This document shows positions 8,527 to 18,071 of a stretch of 64,000 bases of DNA, in pieces (the stretch's first letter is position 1; each line of letters starts with the position of its first letter). Location of the stretch: positions 62,001-126,000 of the forward strand of contig CANFKC010000006.1 in NCBI GenBank assembly GCA_947447265.1, given 5' to 3'. Under the pieces are notes generated by a model that saw nothing but the letters and a program-made list of their open reading frames with translations, was not told the origin of the DNA and ran no database searches. The translations under genes and the position numbers were made by a program. This stretch comes from Chitinophagaceae bacterium. GTDB taxonomy: Bacteria > Bacteroidota > Bacteroidia > Chitinophagales > Chitinophagaceae.

Positions 8527-9222
8527 TTATATCATTATTGAAACACGTTTTAAAAACGTGACATGGGCTCCTTTAAGAAACTTTTTGAGGTTATTACGTT
8601 TTCGCCCCGATTTATTGGTGACTTCAAGATAGAGAACGTCATATCCATCGCCTCCACTCCATCTCATATTAGATACCCAAAGTTCGAATTTTCTTGTTGT
8701 TCTGTTAGGGTGAATGCCATAAAACCGCTCTATGTGATATATACCAATAGCATTGCCGTGCCAGCCATTGATGTCTTTGTTGAGATGGTATAAATAATTC
8801 CGTCTCGCGTTTTCTATCATAAATGAATCGTCATAGGGGCTACTTGTATGAAATGCTGGGTTCATCAAACATAGAGAATCTATTGCGCAAAAGATCATTT
8901 GGTCACTTAAGGTGCCACTTGTAAAAAGGGTTCTGAATTTTTTACTGCCATCGAAAAGATATATCCTGTTTGTGTCAAACTCAACAAATTGAGCACCATG
9001 GCTGGAGTCAGTTGTTATGCGTCCTGCGAACGTCGGTTGTTCTTTAAATTCATATTCCCCGCTGAATATGTTCGCTTGCCATTGGGCATCTGTACGCGCT
9101 TTATTTTTGCTATGTTTAATGATGTGTTTTTTGTGGTCACGGTCTTCTACAACATGCCATCTATATGCACACGATTCCATACATACTAATAAAATGAGGG
9201 TTATATAAATGAAATGGCGCAT
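8527..9222 (-). CDS. Putative lipoprotein, unknown function
   Basis: A 231-aa protein with an N-terminal hydrophobic segment ending in MESC, a plausible lipobox, so it is probably a lipid-anchored envelope protein. The mature part is basic at first (many His and Lys), then rich in aromatic residues without a motif I recognise. It stands alone between the aldolase gene and a tandem repeat array. Confidence 0.65.
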   Translation of the reverse strand: MRHFIYITLILLVCMESCAYRWHVVEDRDHKKHIIKHSKNKARTDAQWQANIFSGEYEFKEQPTFAGRITTDSSHGAQFVEFDTNRIYLFDGSKKFRTLFTSGTLSDQMIFCAIDSLCLMNPAFHTSSPYDDSFMIENARRNYLYHLNKDINGWHGNAIGIYHIERFYGIHPNRTTRKFELWVSNMRWSGGDGYDVLYLEVTNKSGRKRNNLKKFLKGAHVTFLKRVSIMI

Positions 9223-9305
9223 ATCAAAGGTCGGCTAGTCAATACTGCGGAATAGAAGGAATATTATGAAATAAAGTCCGTTAAATTAATTGCTCCAAAA
9301 AAATG

Positions 9306-9747
9306 CGCAGCTGTGCAGACGTAACCTCCTCCTTCTCTATGGGAGAAGGGCCGGGGATGAGGCTCTTCCAAAACACACCCTGCGCGACAGCGCAGACGTA
9401 ACCTCCTCCTTCTCTATGGGAGAAGGGCCGGGGATGAGGCTCTTCCAAAACACACCCTGCGCGGCTGCGCAGACGTAACCTCCCCCTTCTCTATAGGAGA
9501 AGGGCCGGGGATGAGGCTCTTCCAAAACACACCCTGCGCGGCTGCGCAGACGCAAACGCTCCCTCCTCTATGGGAGAAGGGCCGGGGATGAGGCTCTTCC
9601 AAAACACACCCTGCGCGGCTGCGCAGACGTAAACGCTCCCTCCTCTATGGGAGAAGGGCCGGGGATGAGGCTCTTCCAAAACACACACTGCGCGGCTGCG
9701 CAGACGAAAGTTCTCCCTTCGCCTTCGGAGAAGGGCTGGGGATGAGG
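9306..9747. repeat. 77-bp tandem repeat array (about 5.7 units)
   Basis: Six copies of GCAGACG begin at 9315, 9392, 9469, 9546, 9623 and 9700, an exact 77-bp period. Each unit contains a hairpin (CTTCTC/GAGAAG), then GGGCCGGGGATGAGGC, a CTCTTCCAAAACACAC block and a GCGCGGCTGCGC-type palindrome. The core is the Bacteroidota palindromic repeat also seen once at 27586-27617, here amplified in tandem. Translations give repetitive Pro-rich peptides that I treat as spurious. There are no spacers, so it is not a CRISPR array. Confidence 0.9.
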
Positions 9748-9861
9748 TAACAACAATAATGTAGCTGATGGGAAAAACAAATGGACAAACCTGGAAAAGG
9801 TGACACAATCAAAGTATAGGGAACAAATAATCAGGGCGTCAAAACCCGTTAGGTAACCCAT

Positions 9862-9888
9862 AAAAAAATGGACTTCTGAAGAAGCCCA
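9862..9888 (-). terminator. Terminator after SRP RNA
   Basis: On the minus strand GGGCTTC-TTCA-GAAGTCC (one G-U pair) is followed by ATTTTTTTATG. It lies about 40 nt past the 3' end of the SRP RNA and probably ends that transcript. The gap between holds a duplicated TTTACAATTTATAA phrase. Confidence 0.65.
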
Positions 9889-9928
9889 TTTACAATTTAT
9901 AATTTACAATTTATAATTAAAATAAAAA

Positions 9929-10026
9929 CTGGCAAGTTACTCACATCGCACTGCTACAACCACCCACCCTTGCTACATTCCTGTCCTGGGGGATTTAGTA
10001 GGAGCTAGTCGTATAAGACTTGCCAG
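9929..10026 (-). ncRNA. ffs: Signal recognition particle RNA (small bacterial type)
   Basis: A roughly 98-nt RNA on the minus strand whose ends pair (GGCAAGT with ACTTGCC). The apical part reads CCCCCAGGACAGGAATGTAGC AAGGGTGGG, with the GGAA tetraloop and the flanking asymmetric loop expected of the SRP domain IV that binds Ffh. A consensus promoter lies immediately upstream and a terminator downstream. The identification rests on the apical motif and the end pairing. Confidence 0.88.
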
Positions 10027-10031
10027 AGCTG

Positions 10032-10062
10032 CAAAGGTAGTGTAAAAATCAAAAAAAGCGAA
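10032..10062 (-). promoter_or_regulatory. SRP RNA promoter
   Basis: On the minus strand TACCTTTG (10039-10032) is preceded after 19 bp by TTCG (10062-10059). This is the Bacteroidota sigma-A layout seen at rnpB. The predicted start, about 10026, matches the paired end of the SRP RNA. Confidence 0.8.
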
Positions 10063-10335
10063 CTGTTGAAAATACATTTTTTAAACACAAGTGTTACCCC
10101 TTTAATGGGGCGAAAAACACTATGCATTTTTGTGAAAGAATCAGCGGCACTATGCCTATATCTTTCATGTGAAGGAAATGCATATAGACTGGTTGCGCCT
10201 CTTAAATCTTGAACTAAATCCAGGTTGCGTCTTCGTGGCGTCTCGTCAAACTGCAACGCACTAATTAATAGCGTGTGTACTTTAACTAAATGACGTTGAT
10301 GCTATACCCTTGATTTTTATTAATTTTGGCCGCAA

Positions 10336-11808
10336 ATGAATATCCGGCTGCGCAGCGTTGTATTATTGGCTTTTATTATTTTGCTTACCGGGTGTGCTAA
10401 CCAAACTACCCCAACTGGTGGTAAAAAAGATATTACTCCCCCAAAGCTACTTAGCGTTTCGCCGGTCGATTCCCTGCGCAATACAACCGTAAAGAAAATT
10501 GAACTGGAATTCGATGAGTACATTACGGTAGCTGATGCGATAAAAGAAGTACAGATATCCCCCATACTCGCCATTCAGCCTACGGTTGTAGGTTATGGTA
10601 AAAAAGTAACAGTAAAAATCGTTGACTCTTTACTGGAGCCTAACACTACCTACCGCATATCTTTCGGCAACGCAATAAGAGACCTGCACGAAAATAATGC
10701 CTTCCCCAATTACACTTACACCTTCAGCACAGGTGCCTATTTTGATTCATTGGCGTTGGCGGGTAAGGTGTTAAATGCCGCTACCGGCCTGGCAGATTCA
10801 GCGGGTATTATTGTAGTATTATACAATGCCAGCGAAAACGACAGCGTTGTTGTGCGGAAAAAGCCAAAGTACATTGCAAAGGTTGATGCCAACGGCCGCT
10901 TCTTGTTCAAAGGGTTGCCGAAACGCAGCTTTAAGATATATGCTATAAAAGATGCCAACGACAATCTGTATTATGATGGAGCTACTGAGGCTATAGCGTT
11001 TAACGACTTGCCTGTACTGCCGGACGATACTACTCGCGGCGATATAACGCTTCGCATATACCAGGAACCTGATACCAATGGTGTAATAGCTAAAGAAACC
11101 CCGAGGCTCGGCAAGGGTGAAAGAGGTAAAGAGGGCAGTGCTGCTGCACCGGCCTTCGACCCTAAAGGAACTTTTACTTATACAGTGGCTGTTGATACCA
11201 GCAATGCTACCAGGCGCACTTTAGATATTACGAAACCCATTTCCATCGCTTTCAACCACTTGCCTACAATTAATAGGAGTAAAGTCACGCTTTTTATTGA
11301 TACAGGAGCTGCTGCAGTTGCGCAGGATGTGGACTTTAAGGTAGATACAGCCCACCCGGAATTATTATTGCTGCATACCGACTGGAAGGAGAATACACTG
11401 TACACGCTTAAACTGGCGAAGGGATTTGTAAAAGATTCTGCAGGCACAGAGCCGGTACCATCAAAATACATATTCCGCACAAAAGAAGATGCTGACTATG
11501 GCAAAATAACCATTAACCTGCCTGCCCGTTACCATAACAATAAGCACTTGCTGCAGGTAACAAAGGAAAAGGACACTGTTTACCAGAAATTAATAGCCGA
11601 TACTTCAATAGTGCTCAAGAACCTGAGCCCCGGCAAGTATGACTTCAGGGTTATTGAAGACCGGAATGGGAACGGCAAATGGGACCAGGGTAACCTTTTT
11701 ATGAAACTGCAACCCGAGTTGGTAATACCCTACAGTGGCAATATTACCCTACGGCCTGGCTTCGACTATATTGTCGATTTCGATCAGAACCTTAAAGCAA
11801 AGCGGTAG
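10336..11808 (+). CDS. Ig-like (Big_5) domain lipoprotein
   Basis: A 490-aa lipoprotein with lipobox LLTGC (Cys20) followed by the conserved Bacteroidota start ANQTTPTGGKKDITPP. A bacterial Ig-like domain spans about residues 35-130 (strand pattern ending YTYTFSTG). A second Ig-like domain follows at about 290-385, and the C-terminus is a beta-rich region with a DRNGNGKWDQG calcium-loop-like motif. The family is widespread in Bacteroidota, and its function is not established. A TAATTTTG element at 10321-10328 leaves almost no leader. Confidence 0.85.
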   Translation: MNIRLRSVVLLAFIILLTGCANQTTPTGGKKDITPPKLLSVSPVDSLRNTTVKKIELEFDEYITVADAIKEVQISPILAIQPTVVGYGKKVTVKIVDSLLEPNTTYRISFGNAIRDLHENNAFPNYTYTFSTGAYFDSLALAGKVLNAATGLADSAGIIVVLYNASENDSVVVRKKPKYIAKVDANGRFLFKGLPKRSFKIYAIKDANDNLYYDGATEAIAFNDLPVLPDDTTRGDITLRIYQEPDTNGVIAKETPRLGKGERGKEGSAAAPAFDPKGTFTYTVAVDTSNATRRTLDITKPISIAFNHLPTINRSKVTLFIDTGAAAVAQDVDFKVDTAHPELLLLHTDWKENTLYTLKLAKGFVKDSAGTEPVPSKYIFRTKEDADYGKITINLPARYHNNKHLLQVTKEKDTVYQKLIADTSIVLKNLSPGKYDFRVIEDRNGNGKWDQGNLFMKLQPELVIPYSGNITLRPGFDYIVDFDQNLKAKR

Positions 11809-11909
11809 GGTAGGTGGGTTCTAGAAGACATTTTCGCTAAAAATCGCCAGACCTCACTTTCATAATCAACATATAATTTCCACACTTCACACTTTTTACA
11901 ATTTTTCCT

Positions 11910-11917
11910 TACCTTTG
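11910..11917 (+). promoter_or_regulatory. fusA -7 element TACCTTTG
   Basis: A consensus TAnnTTTG lies 39 nt upstream of the EF-G start codon, followed by an A/T-rich leader typical of strongly translated Bacteroidota genes. The -33 region is weak (TTCA at 11886-11889). Confidence 0.65.
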
Positions 11918-11956
11918 CACCTCAAAATTTAAATTTTACTCATAATTATATAAAAA

Positions 11957-14101
11957 ATGGCAGACTTACTGTTACAGCGCAACTTTGGAATTGCGGCCCA
12001 TATTGATGCGGGCAAGACAACTATGACCGAACGTATCCTTTACTACACCGGTGTAAACCACAAAATAGGTGAAGTACACGAAGGTGCGGCAACAATGGAC
12101 TGGATGGCTCAGGAACAAGAGCGTGGTATCACAATTACCTCTGCGGCTACTACCTGTTTCTGGAACTTCCCTACAACTCAGGGAAAACCTTTACCAGCAA
12201 CAAAAAAGTATAAATTCAACATCATCGATACTCCGGGCCACGTGGATTTTACCATTGAGGTAGAGCGTTCTTTGCGTGTATTGGATGGTTTGGTTGCTTT
12301 GTTTTCTGCGGTTGATGGTGTTGAACCTCAATCTGAAACTGTTTGGCGCCAGGCTAACCGTTACAAGGTTCCACGTATCGGTTTCGTAAATAAAATGGAC
12401 CGTATCGGTGCTGACTTCCTTATGGTAGTTAAGCAGGTTAAAGATATGCTGGGTGCAAAATCAGTACCACTGCAATTACCTATCGGAGCTGAAGATGGCT
12501 TCAAGGGTATTGTGGATCTGATCACCATGAAGGCTATCATCTGGGATGATGCTACTCAGGGTATGACTTACACTGAAGTTCCGATACCTGCTGATATGGT
12601 TGAAGACGTTGATTTCTGGCGCGCTCACCTCGTAGAAGCAATTGCTGAATACGATGACAAGCTGATGGAAAAATTCTTCGAAGATCCAAACAGCATTTCT
12701 GAAGAAGAAATTCATATTGCAGTTCGTAAGGCTTGTATCGATCTGAGTATCGTTCCAATGCTTTGTGGTTCGGCTTATAAGAATAAAGGTGTACAGGTTG
12801 CGCTGGATGCGGTTATCCGTTACCTGCCTAGCCCGCTTGATATTGAGTCTATCAAGGGTATCAACCCTGATACCGGCGAAGAAATTGAGCGTCACCCTAA
12901 TGCAAAAGAGCCATTTGCTGCTCTTGCATTCAAGATCATGACCGATCCTTTCGTTGGTCGTCTTGCGTTCTTCCGGTGCTATTCTGGCCGCCTGGATGCT
13001 GGTTCTTATGTACTGAACGTACGTTCAGGCAAGAACGAGCGTATCAGCCGTATCATGCAGATGCACGCCAACAAACAGAACCCTATCGATTACATTGAAG
13101 CAGGTGATATTGGTGCGGCAGTAGGTTTCAAGGAAATCAAGACGGGTGATACCCTTTGCGATGAAAAGAATCCTATCATGTTGGAGAACATGTTCATTCC
13201 AGAACCGGTTATCTCTATATCAGTAGAGCCTAAAACTCAGGCTGACGTTGATAAAATGGGTATGGCTATCGCTAAGCTGGTTGAAGAAGATCCTACTTTG
13301 CGCGTTAAAACCGACGAAGACACCGGCCAGACCATCTTAAGTGGTATGGGTGAGTTACACCTTGAAATCATCGTTGACCGTATGCGTCGCGAGTTTAAGG
13401 TGGAAATTAACCAGGGTGCTCCTCAGGTTGCTTACAAAGAAGCGTTTACACTTACGGTTGAACACCGTGAAATATACAAGAAACAAACGGGTGGTCGCGG
13501 TAAGTTCGCTGATATCCAGTTTGAGATCGGACCTGCTGAAGAAGCTTTCCTTGCAGAAGGTAAAGGCCGCTTCCAGTTCATCAACGAAATCTTCGGTGGT
13601 TCTATTCCACGTGAATTTATCGCACCTATACAGAAAGGTTTCGAAGCTTCAATGACCAACGGTCCATTGGCTGGTTTCCCTGTAGAAAGTATGAGGGTTC
13701 GTATATTTGACGGTTCTTTCCACCAGGTGGATAGTGACGGTATGTCATTCGAGCTTTGCGCTAAATCTGGTTTCCGTGAAGCTGGTAAAAAAGCAAAAAC
13801 TGTTATCCTTGAGCCGATCATGAAGGTAGAAGTTACTACCCCTGACCAGTACATGGGTGATGTTACAGGTGACCTTAACCGCCGTCGTGGTATGATGGAA
13901 GGTATGGATAGCCGTAACAACCTGCAGGTTATCAAAGCTAAAGTTCCATTGAGCGAAATGTTCGGTTACGTAACCCAGCTTCGTTCATTGTCTTCAGGCC
14001 GTGCAACTTCAGTAATGGAGTTCAGCCACTACGCTCCTGCTCCTCGTAACATCGAAGACGAAGTTGTAGCTAAGACACGTGGTATGAAGGCGAATGCTTA
14101 G
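11957..14101 (+). CDS. fusA: Elongation factor G
   Basis: A 714-aa translational GTPase that drives ribosomal translocation and, with RRF, ribosome recycling. The N-terminus shows the P-loop AHIDAGKTT, the switch region [20 protein letters not shown] and NKMDRIGAD. The later part has the EF-G domain IV/V sequences GRGKFADI and [10 protein letters not shown]. Full length and intact. It stands alone, not in a str operon with rpsL/rpsG, so this may be a second copy or a relocated one. Codon use is visibly more biased than in neighbours, fitting high expression. Confidence 0.97.
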   Translation: MADLLLQRNFGIAAHIDAGKTTMTERILYYTGVNHKIGEVHEGAATMDWMAQEQERGITITSAATTCFWNFPTTQGKPLPATKKYKFNIIDTPGHVDFTIEVERSLRVLDGLVALFSAVDGVEPQSETVWRQANRYKVPRIGFVNKMDRIGADFLMVVKQVKDMLGAKSVPLQLPIGAEDGFKGIVDLITMKAIIWDDATQGMTYTEVPIPADMVEDVDFWRAHLVEAIAEYDDKLMEKFFEDPNSISEEEIHIAVRKACIDLSIVPMLCGSAYKNKGVQVALDAVIRYLPSPLDIESIKGINPDTGEEIERHPNAKEPFAALAFKIMTDPFVGRLAFFRCYSGRLDAGSYVLNVRSGKNERISRIMQMHANKQNPIDYIEAGDIGAAVGFKEIKTGDTLCDEKNPIMLENMFIPEPVISISVEPKTQADVDKMGMAIAKLVEEDPTLRVKTDEDTGQTILSGMGELHLEIIVDRMRREFKVEINQGAPQVAYKEAFTLTVEHREIYKKQTGGRGKFADIQFEIGPAEEAFLAEGKGRFQFINEIFGGSIPREFIAPIQKGFEASMTNGPLAGFPVESMRVRIFDGSFHQVDSDGMSFELCAKSGFREAGKKAKTVILEPIMKVEVTTPDQYMGDVTGDLNRRRGMMEGMDSRNNLQVIKAKVPLSEMFGYVTQLRSLSSGRATSVMEFSHYAPAPRNIEDEVVAKTRGMKANA

Positions 14102-14148
14102 TACATAGTATTTAGTACTTAGTAGATAGTACTGCTTATAGAATTGAA

Positions 14149-14179
14149 AACCGCTCCTCGTTTGAGGAGCGGTTTTTTT
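14149..14179 (+). terminator. Rho-independent terminator of fusA
   Basis: AACCGCTCCTC pairs with GAGGAGCGGTT around a 4-nt loop, followed by a run of seven T. It lies 48 nt after the fusA stop. Confidence 0.92.
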
Positions 14180-14237
14180 GTTGTTTGTAATTAGTATATT
14201 AGCAATGTTATTCTTGATGTATGAAGTATATATTGCC

Positions 14238-14455
14238 CCTAGTCCACGCGTCCCGCTTGGTCTCCACATTTGCAAGCGTCCCGCTTGCGAGTCTTTTGGC
14301 GCAAATGTTTTCCACTTGTGTCTGTTTCTTTGCAGGTGTTTTCCACTTGCGAAAATAAAATAAAACACATATAAGCGTCCCGCTCGGCCCCCCCCTAGTC
14401 CAAGCGTCTCGCTTGGTCTCTCCATTTGCAAGCGTCCCGCTTGCGATATAAAACA
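14238..14455. repeat. Cluster of AAGCGTCCCGCTT hairpin repeats
   Basis: Within the 450-nt gap after fusA there are at least four small palindromes of the type AAGCG-TCCC-GCTT, interleaved with two GTTTTCCACTTG phrases and two TAGTCCA.GCGT blocks. They belong with the shorter elements at 1751-1840 and 15150-15210. No coding sequence is seen here. Confidence 0.75.
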
Positions 14456-14556
14456 GTCTGGCGCTGTCCGTATGAAAGCCTGTGCGCAATAGCTGACCTG
14501 TTCCTACGAAATCTTCCGCTAAGTTTATTATATTTGAATACAAAAGCATACAAACT

Positions 14557-15141
14557 ATGGCACGCCTCCTGTTGAAAAGTATACTGGTAGTTGCATCAAT
14601 TGTCGCTCTATTGTCGTTTGATGTGCCGGTTGGCTGGCAGAAGAAGGGCACAGCGCCTAAAAAATATGACATGGGCATTGACCAATCAGTGCACCGCAAG
14701 GGTAGGAGTGTATATACCATTAAAAGTATTGAGGCGGTTCCTGAAAACAGATTCGGAACATTATTGAATATAGCCCCACAGGAAAAATATTTGGGAAGAC
14801 GAGTACGCCTGTCAGGCTATATGAAGTCTGAAAATGTTGTGGGCTGGGCGTCATTCTGGATGTCTGTTACAGGAGAATCGAAATACAAATCTGTTTCCTT
14901 TGACAATATGGTTAACAGGCCAGTTAAGGCATCAACCGATTGGCAGAAGTACGACATAGTGCTGGATGTACCGATAAATGCTTCATCAATCAGTTACGGT
15001 GCACTGGTGTGCGGTACGGGCCAGATATGGTTCGATAATGTTCAGCTGGAAATAGTAGATAAAACCGTGCCGATAACAGATATGAATTTGCTGTCACCAA
15101 ACGGTGAGCGCAATACCACCGAGGTTTATCCAGATAAATAA
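14557..15141 (+). CDS. Exported protein with CenC-like carbohydrate-binding fold
   Basis: A 194-aa protein with a signal peptide (about residues 1-22) followed by one beta-sandwich-like domain. The layout (RRVRLSGYMKSENV, WQKYDIVLDVP, GQIWFDNVQLEIV) is what CenC/CBM4_9-like domains show: an opening strand pair, a central jelly roll and a WFDNV closing strand. A glycan- or small-ligand-binding role is inferred. Some transcriptional-regulator-associated families use the same fold, but no regulator is adjacent. It has no sorting tail. Confidence 0.65.
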   Translation: MARLLLKSILVVASIVALLSFDVPVGWQKKGTAPKKYDMGIDQSVHRKGRSVYTIKSIEAVPENRFGTLLNIAPQEKYLGRRVRLSGYMKSENVVGWASFWMSVTGESKYKSVSFDNMVNRPVKASTDWQKYDIVLDVPINASSISYGALVCGTGQIWFDNVQLEIVDKTVPITDMNLLSPNGERNTTEVYPDK

Positions 15142-15149
15142 AGGATACC

Positions 15150-15210
15150 GACCCTAGTCCTAGGCATCTCGCTCGGCCTTCCCACCCACAAGCCTCCCGC
15201 TTGCTAGCCC
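15150..15210. repeat. Degenerate CCCGCTTG repeat in the gap 15142-15463
   Basis: The 322-nt gap begins with degenerate members of the hairpin family clustered at 14238-14455 (CTAGTCC, CATCTCGCTCGG, CCTCCCGCTTG). The remainder is unremarkable apart from a CAACTTTG (15412-15419), a near-consensus -7 element for the next gene. Confidence 0.55.
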
Positions 15211-15463
15211 GACTTATAATAATTCAACTACAAAACGCAGCAAAAATCTAATTTCTGCTGCGTTGACATGAGTGTCGTGATACTAGCCTCTTCTCTACAA
15301 AACTCCATTACACTGACATCTGAAGGGTGTACCATCTGTATTTCAATCCCAACAAAGAAATTATATAAACAACTTTAGCAATCTTGTAAAAGGTGCTAAC
15401 GGCCGTTGCTGCAACTTTGTAAGCGATATAACAACACTATTTCTTACTTATAAAATTCGTTTT

Positions 15464-16000
15464 ATGGACAGCATCAATAAGAACCAGGAAGAACACAACA
15501 TGAAAGACCTGCAGGGTAAAGAAGCTGCAGCCAAAATTAAAGAACTGGCGGAAACCGCAGGCACGTGCTTTTTCTGCACCAACCTGCAAAAGGGAAAGGC
15601 GTTTTCTACCAGGCCAATGGGCATAATTAAAGTGGATAATGAGGGCGACCTATGGTTCCTGAGTGCTAACGACAGCGACAAAAATGCCGAGATAGCTGCC
15701 GACCCAAACGTGCAGCTATTATGCCAGGGCAGCCCGCACAGCGACTTTCTAAGCATTTTCGGTACAGCAACCATAACCACCGACAAGGCTAAAATAAAAG
15801 AACTCTGGACACCAATAGCTAAAGACTGGTTTACAGAAGGGGAGAACGACCCTCGTATCACTGTTATTAAAGTGGAGATGAAACAAGGCTATTATTGGGA
15901 TACGGTGCATGGCCGCATAGTATCGCTTATTAAAATAGTAGCCGGCGCAATTATCGGCAAAACGATGGACGATTCTATAGAAGGCAAGTTAAAAGCATAA
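15464..16000 (+). CDS. Pyridoxamine-5'-phosphate-oxidase-fold general stress protein
   Basis: A 178-aa protein of the split-barrel flavin-binding family (general stress protein 26 type). The order of elements is typical: ACFF/TCFFCTNL strand, RPMGIIKVDNEGDLWFLS, a K-N-AEIAADPNVQLL segment and the closing WFTEGENDPRITVIKV strand. Members bind FMN/FAD or F420 and are induced by stress, but most have no known substrate. A second in-frame ATG at 15500 is also possible. A terminator follows. Confidence 0.85.
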   Translation: MDSINKNQEEHNMKDLQGKEAAAKIKELAETAGTCFFCTNLQKGKAFSTRPMGIIKVDNEGDLWFLSANDSDKNAEIAADPNVQLLCQGSPHSDFLSIFGTATITTDKAKIKELWTPIAKDWFTEGENDPRITVIKVEMKQGYYWDTVHGRIVSLIKIVAGAIIGKTMDDSIEGKLKA

Positions 16001-16017
16001 AAGATAATAAAACCAGC

Positions 16018-16051
16018 AAAGCCGCTACCGTAATTCCGGGGCGGCTTTTTT
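16018..16051 (+). terminator. Rho-independent terminator
   Basis: AAAGCCGC pairs with GCGGCTTT and is followed by a T tract, 18 nt after the stress-protein stop codon. Confidence 0.85.
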
Positions 16052-16124
16052 GCTTTGGCATCTATTGATTGGCGCCAACCCAGAAATGCATTGTCATGTA
16101 GGTAAGCCCTGACTGCACGACATA

Positions 16125-16200
16125 CAATTATGATGGGCATCGCCCATCGTCAATAAAAAAAACGAGTCTCCGAGCCCGGTAAGGGCGAAATAATACATCG
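16125..16200. repeat. Short palindromes in the 16052-16544 gap
   Basis: The gap contains ATGGGCATCGCCCAT (a palindrome) and GAGCCCGGTAAGGGCGAAATA, a form of a small repeat I recall as common between Bacteroidota genes; a variant lies near 20320. The rest, 16200-16544, is A/T-rich with no credible gene. A 67-codon minus-strand frame there has no supporting signals. Confidence 0.5.
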
Positions 16201-16544
16201 ACAAATGTCAACAGCACGACGTTGCATGGAAAGGCTTAGTTTCCATCCCGTATCCATGTTAAAATCGTTCACCCTCGTAATTAAATACGTTTTCTGGCAC
16301 GGATATTGGCTCGTTTAAGCAGGTATAAAACTTGTTTTTCATTGCTGCATTAGTTAGGTTAATATATTTATCTGGTTTATAAATCATACAGGTTGGGTTA
16401 AAAATTGTTATAGCTTTTGTAATAAGTTGCAAATAATGCCCAAACCCATTGGGATACACCAACTTTATGATTTATTTTTGAGTTTCTAAACCAACAGAAA
16501 AAAATATACTACCGTCTTTAGCGGCAAACAATCTATTTTTAATT

Positions 16545-18014
16545 ATGAAGCGACTCACTCTATTTGCCACGCTGATACTGTTAAGTATGGCTTTTACCTC
16601 TATGGCCCGCACGGGTTATAAACTTCATGTAAAAATTCCTGGTGTAAAAGATTCTATGGTTTTCCTGGCCCATTACTACGGTGAGCCATTACCTAAGATC
16701 TACAAAAGGGATTCTGCCCGGTTCGATAAGAACGGGAATGCGGAGTTTACTACTAATGATACCACCTTTGTTGGCGGTATTTATATGATGCTGCTCTCCG
16801 ATAAAAAGACCTATTTCGAGTTTCTGCTGAATAGCGGCGACGAAATAACGATGAATGTGAACCTTGACAAATTGCCTGATGGCGTTAAGTTCAAGAACTC
16901 TCCTGAAAACGAACGTTTCCAGGCCTATGTCGATTTCCTGAAAGGGTATAGCGCTGGCCAGGAAAAACTGAAGAATGAACTGGCTGCCGCTAAAACAGAG
17001 GCTGATACTGCTGCTGTGCGTAAAAAGGCGCAGGTAAGCGCTAAGGACCTGACTAACTACCGTCACGACTATGTCGCCAAGTATCCGGGTTCATTACTCG
17101 CCAATATTTTCAGCGCGCTTGAGGTGCCGATAGTACCGGAAGGAGACCACTTTCTGGAAGATGGCAAAACCAAAGACAGTACTTTTGCCTACAACTATTA
17201 CAAAGCACATTTTTGGGACGGTTTCAACTATCAGGATGACCGCCTGATACACACGCCGATTCTGCAAACCAAGCTGGAAGAATACATGAACAAGCTGGTA
17301 TTGCCTTACCCGGATAGTGTAAATGCGGAAAGTGACAGGCTTTTGAAAAAAGCCAAAGGCACTAAAGACCTTTTTAAATACACATTATGGTGGTTAACCC
17401 GTAACGTGGAAAACAGCAAGGTAATGGGCATGGACGAATGCTTCGTTTATCTGGTTGAAAACTACTACATGAAGGGTGATGCTTTCTGGTTGACTAACGA
17501 AGAGCTGACCAGGTATATGGACAGGGCAATGAAAATTGCGCCAAACGTAATTGGTAACGTTTCCCCTGAAGTAAAAACAAAGAATGTATTTACGCAGAAG
17601 GATGAGAGCATGATGTCAATTAAAGGGAACTGGACCTTATTGATATTCTATTCGCCGGATTGCGGCCATTGCCAGAAAGAGATTCCCGAAATAGATTCGT
17701 TATACGAAGTGGCATTAAAAGCTAAGGGCGTGAAAGTATTTACCGTTTCAACAGAAGGTGACAGCAAGAAAATACAGGAGTTCCTTACCAAGAACAAGCT
17801 GGACCCAAAATGGACCAACACATGGGATCCTGACCACCTGAGCGATTATAGGGGTAAGTTTGATGTTTACAGTACACCAACCATCTACCTGCTCGATGAG
17901 AAGAAGATCATCAGGGGCAAGAGGCTGGATCACTCTAACATACTCAGTGTAATAGAAATGCAGGAACGTAAAGCGAAAGACAAAGCTGCAAAAGAAAAAG
18001 AAAAGAAGAAATAG
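16545..18014 (+). CDS. TlpA-like periplasmic thioredoxin protein (DUF4369/DUF5106 type)
   Basis: A 489-aa exported protein with a signal peptide (residues 1-21). An N-terminal beta-rich DUF4369-like domain (about 25-125) is followed by a helical DUF5106-like middle and a C-terminal thioredoxin domain. Its redox motif is C373-G-H-C376 in SPDCGHCQKEIPEID, and the cis-Pro segment is YSTPTIYLLD. The family probably reduces or isomerises disulfides of envelope proteins. A parvulin gene follows after 57 nt, so an envelope protein-folding operon is likely. The tail is unusually Lys-rich. Confidence 0.85.
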   Translation: MKRLTLFATLILLSMAFTSMARTGYKLHVKIPGVKDSMVFLAHYYGEPLPKIYKRDSARFDKNGNAEFTTNDTTFVGGIYMMLLSDKKTYFEFLLNSGDEITMNVNLDKLPDGVKFKNSPENERFQAYVDFLKGYSAGQEKLKNELAAAKTEADTAAVRKKAQVSAKDLTNYRHDYVAKYPGSLLANIFSALEVPIVPEGDHFLEDGKTKDSTFAYNYYKAHFWDGFNYQDDRLIHTPILQTKLEEYMNKLVLPYPDSVNAESDRLLKKAKGTKDLFKYTLWWLTRNVENSKVMGMDECFVYLVENYYMKGDAFWLTNEELTRYMDRAMKIAPNVIGNVSPEVKTKNVFTQKDESMMSIKGNWTLLIFYSPDCGHCQKEIPEIDSLYEVALKAKGVKVFTVSTEGDSKKIQEFLTKNKLDPKWTNTWDPDHLSDYRGKFDVYSTPTIYLLDEKKIIRGKRLDHSNILSVIEMQERKAKDKAAKEKEKKK

Positions 18015-18071
18015 CTAATACCGTAGCATTTCCGTCTACGTTAAACCAAACCAAATAAACAGACACACATT

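Noticed and set aside
9306-9747. CRISPR-like array
   Set aside because: The 77-bp units follow one another without unique spacers, and no cas gene is near.
9337-9861. Pro-rich repeat proteins on the minus strand
   Set aside because: These frames are translations of the palindromic tandem repeat and have no start signals or non-repetitive sequence.
16259-16462. 67-codon minus-strand gene
   Set aside because: It is A/T-rich, has no promoter-like element or known motif, and resembles random open sequence.
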